This document shows positions 1-5,482 of a DNA stretch of 5,687 bases, in pieces. The translations under genes and the position numbers were made by a program. Origin of the DNA: Deltaproteobacteria bacterium (GTDB lineage Bacteria; Desulfobacterota; Desulfobacteria; Desulfobacterales; JAFDHS01); assembly GCA_019308655.1 (NCBI GenBank), contig JAFDHS010000372.1:1-5687 (forward strand), given 5' to 3'. The notes beneath the pieces are model-generated. The model worked only from the letters and a program-made list of their open reading frames with translations, made no database searches and was not told where the DNA came from. Position 1 is the first letter of the stretch; every line of letters begins with the position of its first letter.

Positions 1-303
1 GGCCTCCTTGCTGAATGTATCAAAACAGCCCAAACCGATAAGCCGTTTGGGGTACTTTGCAACCGATTCCATAATATAATCGTTTTGTTTTTTGAATGTA
101 TCGGCATCTTTCCATGGAAAACCGAAAATCACCGACATATCCACACCATTTTCATCCATTGCGTCGATAATTTCCGTTGTACCTACCAGTTTTGAAGTGG
201 CCGGACTGTACAACAGCTTGAAAGCGGGTTCGGATGGAAAATATTTTTCTCTGCCGTTGCGGATCTCTTCAGGAAAAATGTGCGTATGAAAATCTATGAT
301 CAT
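1..303 (-). CDS. Amidohydrolase family protein, N-terminal part (runs off left edge)
   Basis: The minus-strand frame is open for 101 codons from an ATG at 303-301 to the window edge, so only the N-terminus is visible. It begins MIIDFHTHIFPEEIR; the D-F-H-T-H stretch (His6 and His8) is the HxH metal-binding motif at the end of the first beta strand in the metal-dependent amidohydrolase superfamily (PF04909 type, TIM barrel). Further on it reads EIIDAMDENGVDMSVIFGFPW and then YPKRLIGLG, the usual order in this family: a helix, a core strand, and a 'pathogen/period of residence' type segment ending in a strand. The start is supported by a GGAGG ribosome-binding site at 317-313, nine bases upstream. 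The remaining metal ligands lie outside the window, so the substrate cannot be named; relatives include decarboxylases and lactone or amide hydrolases. The gene points away from the IS and no promoter is evident. Confidence 0.8.
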   Translation of the reverse strand, partial: MIIDFHTHIFPEEIRNGREKYFPSEPAFKLLYSPATSKLVGTTEIIDAMDENGVDMSVIFGFPWKDADTFKKQNDYIMESVAKYPKRLIGLGCFDTFSKEA

Positions 304-636
304 CGTTATTAACCTCCATTTTAAATAACTCGTGAGTCAAAAGTTCTCTGTAATTCTTTGATACATAATCTATAAGTCTTTGAAATCATTATATCCGATT
401 GTTTCGATTTCAATTTTTCGCTATTAATGATTTCAGTATGTTATGAGAACTTATGACTGATGAGATTGTTACAAAACGTTACAATAATAGCGTTTTTACA
501 CGTTATCTTGTGAGTCATTTATACACATAAGAGATGCCAATTGACTTTCTGCGGGCGATGGCGGCCCCATTAACTTTTCAGCCCGACAAACACAAAGATC
601 CGGTAAGAACCCAGAGGAATTGAAAACAAGCCATCA
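304..636. other. Gene-free AT-rich spacer between amidohydrolase and IS element
   Basis: About 330 bases without a convincing gene on either strand. The amidohydrolase ribosome-binding site lies at its left end. The left half contains two nested inverted repeats, listed separately. A period-10 doublet of GTTACAA sits at 468-474 and 478-484, and GTGAGTCA occurs at 332-339 and 510-517. No clear sigma-70 promoter for the amidohydrolase was found: a TTGACT box on the minus strand at 340-335 has no -10 box at suitable spacing. A 29-codon frame at 534-623 on the plus strand has no ribosome-binding site and is not considered a gene. Confidence 0.6.
335..458. repeat. Nested imperfect inverted repeats
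   Basis: The outer arms are AGTCAAAAGTTCTC (335-348) and GAGAACTTATGACT (445-458), complementary at 13 of 14 positions. The inner arms are TGAAATCATTA (381-391) and TAATGATTTCA (425-435), a perfect 11-bp inverted repeat with a 33-base loop. The segments between outer and inner arms differ in length (32 versus 9 bases), so this is two nested palindromes rather than one continuous hairpin. It could be an operator region, a remnant of a small non-autonomous element, or a structured leader for the amidohydrolase transcript, whose start codon lies 32 bases to the left. Confidence 0.6.
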
Positions 637-640
637 AGGT
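634..640 (+). repeat. Possible target-site duplication, left copy (TCAAGGT)
   Basis: TCAAGGT recurs at 2565-2571, directly beyond the right inverted repeat. Its last two to four bases overlap the left inverted repeat, so only TCAA may be a true target duplication; the rest may be chance identity with the IS end. Extending one base leftward gives an 8-bp pair with one mismatch (ATCAAGGT versus CTCAAGGT). Confidence 0.45.
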
Positions 641-662
641 ATCCTATTCAAATTTCGGGGTA
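637..662 (+). repeat. IS left terminal inverted repeat
   Basis: A 26-base sequence starting AGGTATCCTATTCAAATT and ending TCGGGGTA. It matches the reverse complement of 2540-2565 at 24 of 26 positions; the only difference is TC versus CT at repeat positions 19-20. It lies at the 3' side of the transposase gene, 126 bases beyond the stop codon. The outermost one or two bases may belong to the target rather than the element. Confidence 0.9.
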
Positions 663-2564
663 TAAGACTCACCATCTATTCCGGATAGGGATAAAAGAAC
701 GCATAAATTCATACTCCCCGACAAGATATTTTCCATCGGTACATCAAGAAGAATGCTTTGAAAATTTGAATGGATTGAAAACACCGTGCTACTCAATTTG
801 TGGCAGAAAATTTTGAGTAATCAGTTCCGCAAGGGAGGGCATATTGAATTTCTTGGAAATGCGATCAGCTATGTACTTGTAGATATTGACGCCAAGCTTT
901 TTGGCAGTTTGAGCAACCGTTAGAAATGCATCCTTGGCATCGGTGCCTTCTTTTGATTTTGTTTGCAAACTGACGTCCTGCCTGCGTTTTTCCACCCTTG
1001 CGGCTAATTCTGAAGCATTGTTGTGCAGGGGTAGTTCAGGATGTTTTAGTACCAGGAGAAGAGCTTCCTTTTTCTTCCCGGTTTTTTCAATTCGGTCATC
1101 TAAATCCTCATAGCCGGTTTTCGTGGAAAAAATCCGGTCAAAGTCAGCGGATAAGATATCAGCTTTTTCAGGTGTTGGATTCGTTTTATATTTCAGGAGT
1201 TCGCCATAAAAGTCCCAGAAACGGGTTTTGAACTTATCAAGTATTTCGACGTTCAGCGGAACAATGGGATTTAGGCGATTATAATGTCTACCATCATGAA
1301 CCCAACATAAAGCCTGTGCCGCAGTCAATTTTTTGAATTGGGGAGCGTCATCACTCAAAAGTATGTCGATAACGGGAATGTCTGTTTGCTGGTGATAAGC
1401 GGCTATGGCACCGGCTTCCAGAATTCTTTTTTTGTTATTCTTTCCCTTTTTCCGCTTCGGGTAGAGTTTGCCGAGCATCTCCTGCATTTCCTCTTCGGAC
1501 ATTTCCCCGTCTTTCTTCAATTGCATTATCTGACCGATAATTTTTTGGGAGATGTTAAACTCTGAGAGCAGATCAAATGCATTGGAGTCGAACAGGTAGG
1601 TTCTCTCTTTGCCGCAGAGTAATATGTCAAGGATCGTCAAACGATCTTTGTGGGGGACGGTAAAAAAGGCCGTATAGAAAGGATTGCAAAAAATTTGCGA
1701 GTAGTGATTTTCACCATTTACCCTTACGGTGGTGTCGTCAACTTGATGGTACGGCGTAGAAGCAAGAGCAGCGAGGAAAATATCCTCTTTTTCTTTGCCA
1801 AAACCGATTTCATCATTCGTAAGAATCCTCGAAATCGTTGATTGTGAAATGGAAATACCGCAATTTGCCAGGAGCTCCTCTATCTTTGGCTGGGACATAT
1901 TGCCGGAGTATTTAAGTGTGTAGACCAACGTTTTTGTGCAAGGGCCAAATTCGCCTGTAACTCCAATCGGCAAGTTTCCGAGATAAATTTTATTTTGCGA
2001 CGGAGAGTAATACTTTTCTCTACTGTATTCAACGTTGTCTGTAGTAATCAGAATTTCCTGAACAAGGGTCGTCTCATAACCCTTGAATACGGCATCTTCC
2101 GGCAAAATGGACTTATCAATTTTACAGATTTCGTTTCTGTTTACCTTTATCTTATCCTTCTTTGCTTTGGATTTTGGTTTTTCCTTGATTTCCCTTTTTT
2201 TTCTTTCTTTTTCCGACGAGATATTGCCCTGCTTTCCTTTTGTCTTACCGAGAACAGTCGGTTTTCCCTGTTCTCCCTTGAGCAGGTTAATCGCATCCCG
2301 CAGATTTTGATTTTCTATTTTTAACCATTCATTATCTTTATTTAAACGCTCAACGAGCTGAAGGAGGGCAAAAACGGCCTCAGATGCAAACTCATTTTCA
2401 GTTGCATCAGGCCGAATGTTTATCTCTTCAAGGATTTGTTTTATCTCCGAAATACTCATGTGTTGACTGTAGCACCCATGTACTGTTATGTCTATTAAAA
2501 AAGGAATTTATTGTCTACGAATTCCGTACACATATTGGCTACCCCAGAATTTGAATAGGATACC
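638..2564 (-). mobile_element. IS66-like insertion sequence, single transposase, apparently complete
   Basis: An element of roughly 1.93 kb is bounded by 26-bp terminal inverted repeats (637-662 and 2540-2565) that match at 24 positions and start with the core GTATCCTATTCAAATT. It carries one full-length DDE transposase on the minus strand and none of the small accessory genes (tnpA, tnpB) of classical IS66 elements; lone-transposase members are known in the family (the ISBst12-type group). The exact ends are uncertain by a few bases because TCAAGGT occurs at 634-640 and again at 2565-2571, overlapping the left inverted repeat. With ends placed at GGTATCC/GGATACC the flanking duplication is only TCAA (634-637 and 2565-2568), whereas IS66 relatives usually make 8 bp. 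The open frame and well-kept ends suggest a recent insertion. It landed just beyond the lipoprotein stop codon, probably without disrupting a gene. Confidence 0.85.
789..2459 (-). CDS. IS66-family DDE transposase (TnpC type)
   Basis: This 556-residue protein catalyses cut-and-paste style movement of the surrounding element by binding its terminal repeats. Residues ~30-62 form a leucine-rich coiled coil (LLQLVERLNKDNEWLKIENQ region) typical of IS66 N-termini, followed by a very lysine-rich linker (~80-108). Residues ~110-235 contain the helix-turn-helix-like segment with GISISQSTISRIL. The catalytic core shows YHQVDDTTVRV (Asp241/242), DILLSDDAPQF (Asp370/371) and HNNASELAARVEKRRQ (Glu484), giving a DDE triad. 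The family CWxH signature appears as CWVHDGRHY (385-393). No stop, frameshift or missing catalytic residue is seen, so it may be active. The ATG at 2459-2457 has no good Shine-Dalgarno sequence; its A-T-G overlaps the stop of a seven-codon upstream frame. It is more AT-rich than the transporter operon. Confidence 0.93.
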   Translation of the reverse strand: MSISEIKQILEEINIRPDATENEFASEAVFALLQLVERLNKDNEWLKIENQNLRDAINLLKGEQGKPTVLGKTKGKQGNISSEKERKKREIKEKPKSKAKKDKIKVNRNEICKIDKSILPEDAVFKGYETTLVQEILITTDNVEYSREKYYSPSQNKIYLGNLPIGVTGEFGPCTKTLVYTLKYSGNMSQPKIEELLANCGISISQSTISRILTNDEIGFGKEKEDIFLAALASTPYHQVDDTTVRVNGENHYSQIFCNPFYTAFFTVPHKDRLTILDILLCGKERTYLFDSNAFDLLSEFNISQKIIGQIMQLKKDGEMSEEEMQEMLGKLYPKRKKGKNNKKRILEAGAIAAYHQQTDIPVIDILLSDDAPQFKKLTAAQALCWVHDGRHYNRLNPIVPLNVEILDKFKTRFWDFYGELLKYKTNPTPEKADILSADFDRIFSTKTGYEDLDDRIEKTGKKKEALLLVLKHPELPLHNNASELAARVEKRRQDVSLQTKSKEGTDAKDAFLTVAQTAKKLGVNIYKYIADRISKKFNMPSLAELITQNFLPQIE

Positions 2565-2565
2565 T
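2540..2565 (-). repeat. IS right terminal inverted repeat
   Basis: Reads TACCCCAGAATTTGAATAGG followed by ATACCT on the plus strand, the reverse complement of the left repeat with two mismatches. It lies 80 bases upstream of the transposase start, leaving room for a promoter between repeat and gene, although no strong one is seen. The lipoprotein stop codon begins 10 bases to its right. Confidence 0.9.
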
Positions 2566-2571
2566 CAAGGT
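2565..2571 (+). repeat. Possible target-site duplication, right copy (TCAAGGT)
   Basis: Right-hand partner of 634-640. It abuts the GGATACC end of the element and lies in the short spacer between the IS and the lipoprotein stop codon at 2578-2576. Confidence 0.45.
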
Positions 2572-2575
2572 TAAG

Positions 2576-2992
2576 TTATGTTTCTATCCCAGCAGACTTT
2601 TTGATTGCATTTCTGATTTTTTTAACATCTATTGCGATGACAGGATTTATGAATTGCTTTGTAGAACCCGTCACCATAAAACCTAATGTGTCATCAAGAT
2701 CTCCAAAGGCAACTCTTATTTCATATTTATTTTCGTTAACTGATTGGGAAAATCTAAGTTCGCCAACCTCTTTGTTCTCATAGTCCAAGGTATATCCCAA
2801 CCTTAAGGTTTCTTTAATAGCCGTTGTCCATAACTTATTAAAAACCTTCTGCTCATTGAGGCTGGGAACGGGTACAACTTCAAGCGAACCGCCGCCACCT
2901 ATCGTGTCCATAAAATTCAATGTACCACAAGAAAACAAAAGAACGCTCAGGGCAAAAGTGAAGCCGATAAACACATGATTTTTAACCTTCAT
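2576..2992 (-). CDS. Small predicted lipoprotein of unknown function
   Basis: A 138-residue protein with a lipoprotein signal peptide: basic MKVKNH, a hydrophobic run to residue 20, then LFSC with the lipidated cysteine at position 22 followed by Gly, so it should be exported and anchored in a membrane. Residue +2 is not Asp, so outer-membrane sorting is plausible if this is a Gram-negative. The mature part has a Gly-rich stretch (IGGGGS, 31-36), then an alternating alpha/beta domain including FNKLWTTAIKETLRLGYTLD and KYEIRVAFGDLDD. I do not recognise the family. The ATG at 2992-2990 is supported by a strong GAGGAGG ribosome-binding site at 3006-3000, seven bases upstream. The gene appears intact; the IS inserted about 10 bases past its TAA stop. 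It is divergent from the transporter operon. Its transcript would run directly into the transposase gene, since no terminator is visible between them. Confidence 0.82.
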   Translation of the reverse strand: MKVKNHVFIGFTFALSVLLFSCGTLNFMDTIGGGGSLEVVPVPSLNEQKVFNKLWTTAIKETLRLGYTLDYENKEVGELRFSQSVNENKYEIRVAFGDLDDTLGFMVTGSTKQFINPVIAIDVKKIRNAIKKSAGIET

Positions 2993-3058
2993 TCAAATTC
3001 CTCCTCATTTTATAATGATTAATGGATCAGATTAGGCAATTTGCTAACCGGAACTTAT

Positions 3059-3199
3059 TTAATGGGATAAAAATAAAAAAGCCTCCAAAGGAACGTCTTC
3101 TCCCCTTGAAAGCTTTACAGTGGCATTTTCAGGCAAACCTCCTTCATCGTGAAATCCCTGCTTTAAAAGGTTAACTGCTGAAAAAATACTTACTCTGGG
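3059..3199 (-). other. Short open frame without a start; possible gene remnant or structured leader
   Basis: The minus strand is open for 46 codons before a TAA at 3061-3059. The middle reads like protein (GFHDEGGLPENATVKLSRG, then EDVPLEAF), but the frame has no usable ATG or GTG, and its single internal TTG lacks a well-spaced ribosome-binding site. The same strand offers small pairings (GCCT at about 3137-3134 with AGGC at about 3084-3081, and GAAA with TTTC inside) followed by a run of six T at 3080-3075, as in a structured leader or terminator. It lies upstream of the lipoprotein gene on the same strand. Remnant coding sequence, leader RNA and chance are all open. Confidence 0.25.
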
Positions 3200-3463
3200 T
3201 TATGGGTATATGTCAATAAAAAAAATTATAAAAATATCAACTATCTATGAATTATATTTCACAATATTGGGTAATATTTTTCATATTCGCCTTGAAAGCT
3301 TAGAAAGAGTTGGATACAAAATCAAATTTTAAAAAATTATTTGGAGTATTTCAATAAACGGGGGCAGATCGGTTATCAAAACCAAAAGCCCTCTGGGTTT
3401 CGCTATATTTCACTCTTCCCGGCATTTTTATCTATCCACAACACTATCCCGGCAATAAAACTA

Positions 3464-3491
3464 TTTACTATCCTTATAATTCGTTTATATT
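3464..3491 (+). promoter_or_regulatory. Candidate sigma-70 promoter for the btuFCD-like operon
   Basis: TTTACT (3464-3469; four of six matches to TTGACA) and TATATT (3486-3491; five of six matches to TATAAT) are separated by 16 bases and end 46 bases before the btuF ATG. A perfect TATAAT at 3475-3480 has no -35 partner at the right distance. AT-rich sequence makes chance matches likely. Confidence 0.3.
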
Positions 3492-3537
3492 AAACCCATT
3501 TCCGAAACTTTTTTGTAGAGGATGTATAAATCCGATT

Positions 3538-4477
3538 ATGAAATACCGACATTTTATTATCCCTGTTCTGTTTATCACGTTTTTTTTCTTGCCGGCAGCA
3601 GCCTCATCAAAAACCTGCGTTGTTACGGACCAGTTGGGACGAAAGGTGGTGATTCCGGACAACATCCGGTGCATTGTCTCTCTGGCGCCAAGTATTACGG
3701 AGATCCTTTTTGCGCTGGACCAGGGCGATTGCGTAAAGGGGGCGACCCGGTTCAGTGATTTTCCTGTTGAGGCGACCAAACTTCCCAAAGTGGGGACCTA
3801 TGTGCATCTGGATCTGGAAAAAATTGTGGCGTTAAAACCGGACCTGTGTATCGGAATTAAGGACGGAAATCCAAGGGAAGTGGTTGAGCGGCTGGAGGCT
3901 CTGAAAATACCGGTCTATGTGGTGGATCCCAGAAATCTGGAGACGGTGATGGATACGATCCTGGAAATCGGCGGGCTTCTGAGTGCCGATCAAAGGGCGA
4001 AATTTCTGGTTCAGGACATGCAGTCCCGGATTCAACGGGTCAAGTCTGTTGTCGCTAAAGCCTCTCATCGACCCCGGGTTTTTTTTCAGATCGGGATCGC
4101 TCCCATTGTATCCGTGGGAACCCAAACCTTTATTCATAGACTCATCGTGCTGGCGGGCGGGGAAAATCTGACGGCCGGTCCGGTTCCCTATCCGCGATTC
4201 AGCAAGGAACAGGTGCTTGTGCTTTCGCCCGAGGTCTTTATCATCACGTCCATGGCCCGAGGCGAAATATTTGAGCGGGTGAAGGCGGAATGGAGCAAAT
4301 GGCCGGATTTGCCCGCCATTAAAAATGGGCGTATGGCCGGATTTGCCCGCCATTAAAAATGGGCGTATTTTTCTGGTGAATTCCGATATTCTTGACCGGC
4401 CCACCCCTCGGTTGGTGGATGGTCTTGAAATACTGGCCGGACTGATTCATCCTGATCTTTTTAAGGAAAAACAGTGA
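3538..4477 (+). pseudogene. btuF: Cobalamin-type ABC transporter substrate-binding protein, frameshifted by a 34-bp duplication
   Basis: Periplasmic ligand-binding component (PF01497, BtuF/TroA-like) of an importer, most likely for vitamin B12. Residues 1-22 are a signal peptide (hydrophobic core then LPAAAS). The fold signatures follow: IVSLAPSITEILFALDQGD (46-64), RFSDFPVEATKLPKVGTYV, LDLEKIVALKPDLCIG (91-106), then RVFFQIGIAPIVSVGTQTF (180-198) and AGGEN (206-210), which resemble the BtuF C-lobe. A perfect 34-bp tandem duplication at 4299-4368 shifts the frame after Arg265, so translation ends at 4356 with MAGFARH (272 aa). Deleting one copy restores a 301-aa protein ending at the TGA 4475-4477, which overlaps the permease start. 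The lost 36 residues begin IFLVNSDILD and form the last strand and helix of the C-lobe, so the product is probably unstable. The ATG follows AGAGGA (3517-3522) at a rather long 15-base spacing. Siderophore or heme binding is the alternative role. Confidence 0.85.
4299..4368 (+). repeat. Perfect 34-bp tandem duplication inside btuF
   Basis: The 34-base unit starting GGCCGGATTTGCCCGCCATT at 4301-4334 is repeated exactly at 4335-4368. Two further bases (AT) before the first copy also match, so the break could lie anywhere in a two-base range. Because 34 is not a multiple of three, the second copy shifts the frame and creates the TAA at 4354-4356. Each unit contains a small palindrome (CCATT-AAA-AATGG), a plausible trigger for replication slippage. 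Confidence 0.97.
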
Positions 4478-5482
4478 ACGCGACCCGAACGATTTTGGTA
4501 AGACGCCTGCTGGTTGTCTCATTGTTGTTGCTGCTTCTGTTATTTGCGGCAATGCTTCTGGGGATCTCCATGGGATCAAGTGGAAACGGAATAAATGAAG
4601 TCTTACAATCCCTGTGGGGGGCAAGCCAAACCGATTCCATGCTGGACACCATTATCTGGCGGATTCGTTTGCCCCGGGCGATTCTGGCGGCTTTTGTGGG
4701 CGCCACCCTGTCTCTGGGAGGACTGGTGTTTCAGGCCCTGCTTCGAAACCCGCTGGCCGAACCGTACATTCTGGGAATTTCAGGCGGATCGGCAATTGGG
4801 GCCATTATCGGCATTCTGATGGGGCTGTCCCGTTTTCCGGGCGTAAGTCTGACCGCTTTTGCCGGGAGCACGGCCTCGCTTCTTCTGATTCTGGTCATGT
4901 CGTCCGGTCAGACGATTCTGAAAAAAGACTCGCTCCTTTTGTCCGGCGTGATGGTCAATGCCTTTTGTTCGGCCTTTATCATGTTTCTGATTTCCCTGAC
5001 CCAGGATCCGGCTCCACAATATCATGTTCTGGCTGATGGGGGACCTTTCCATGGCCGGTATCGAGCAGGCATGGATACTCGCCGCCATGGTTTTGCCCTG
5101 TTTTATCCTGATTTTCTGGTTGTCCAATACCATGAATCTGCTGCTTCTGGGCAAGGAGATGGCCCAGACCATGGGGGTCAACATAAAGGCCGTTACGGTG
5201 ACCCTTCTGGTGAGCACCTCGTTCATGGTGAGTGCCACGGTCAGCCAATGCGGTCTTTTAGGGTTTGTGGGGCTGGTCATTCCGCATCTGCTGCGGCTGC
5301 TTCTCGGCCCCGACCACCGGGTGCTGGTTCCGTCGTGTATTTTTGGCGGCGGGGCTTATATGGTTTTTTGTGATCTGCTGGCAAGAACCCTCCCGAATCA
5401 GGGCGAGATGCCTGCCGGCGTGATTACCGCCATGATCGGTGCTCCGCTTTTTATCTTTCTGCTGAAAAGATCGAGACGATGA
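4474..5482 (+). pseudogene. btuC: FecCD/BtuC-type ABC transporter permease with a frame break
   Basis: Inner-membrane permease of the importer (PF01032), normally a polytopic protein of about 330-350 aa that dimerises to form the translocation path. The GTG start at 4474 overlaps the original btuF TGA and follows AAGGA at 4463-4467. The first frame shows a long hydrophobic helix (12-30), IRLPRAILAAFVGATLSLGG, then the family signature FQALLRNPLAEPYILG (86-101) and GISGGSAIGA. It is coherent to QDP (177-179), then turns into nonsense (DGGPFHGRYRAG) until a stop at 5373. From 5012 the next frame continues as LHNIMFWLMGDLS, then LLGFVGLVIPHLLRLLLGPD and GEMPAGVITAMIGAPLFIFL, the conserved C-terminus, ending at TGA 5480-5482. 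One extra base near G5011, or two missing bases there, explains the break. Repaired length would be 335-336 aa. Unrepaired, neither fragment should transport. Confidence 0.87.

Larger units (their letters stand above)
2993..3537. other. Divergent intergenic region, AT-rich
   Basis: About 545 bases between the lipoprotein and the btuF-like gene, which point away from each other, so it should contain promoters for both. The lipoprotein ribosome-binding site is at 3000-3006. Bases ~3060-3200 are denser in GC and carry an open minus-strand frame, listed separately. Bases ~3200-3360 are extremely AT-rich. CCTTGAAAGCTT occurs at 3104-3115 and 3290-3301, and TCCCGGCA at 3417-3424 and 3447-3454. I see no plus-strand B12 box or GCCACTG element in front of btuF, so a cobalamin riboswitch is not supported. 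No tRNA or convincing terminator was found. Confidence 0.6.

Noticed and set aside
534..623. 29-codon plus-strand frame starting MPIDFLRAMAAP
   Set aside because: It has no ribosome-binding site, no recognisable motif, and ends right beside the IS.
1995..2324. Phe/Leu-rich plus-strand frame resembling a membrane protein
   Set aside because: It is the antisense of the lysine-rich linker of the transposase; AAA/GAA codons read backwards as TTT/TTC.
3104..3301. CCTTGAAAGCTT repeated at 3104 and 3290
   Set aside because: A 12-bp repeat around a HindIII-type palindrome in AT-rich DNA, with no further similarity around it; chance is likely.
3300..3537. Cobalamin riboswitch ahead of the btuF-like gene
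   Set aside because: No plus-strand B12 box or GCCACTG-type core is present. A GCCACTGT on the minus strand at about 3128-3121 points toward the lipoprotein gene and lacks the rest of the riboswitch pattern.
3522..3758. Alternative start at 3522 in another frame, better spaced from nearby purines
   Set aside because: The 78-codon product lacks a signal peptide or motif, while the frame from 3538 gives a clear signal peptide and BtuF domain.
3832..4404. 190-aa minus-strand frame opposite btuF
   Set aside because: Antisense shadow of a recognised gene, with no ribosome-binding site or family features.
4780..5280. 166-aa minus-strand frame opposite btuC
   Set aside because: Antisense shadow; the plus strand encodes conserved permease segments through the whole stretch.
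5024..5482. Independent 152-aa membrane protein starting MFWLMGDLS
   Set aside because: Its sequence is the conserved C-terminal half of the FecCD/BtuC permease; it is the displaced second half of one broken gene.
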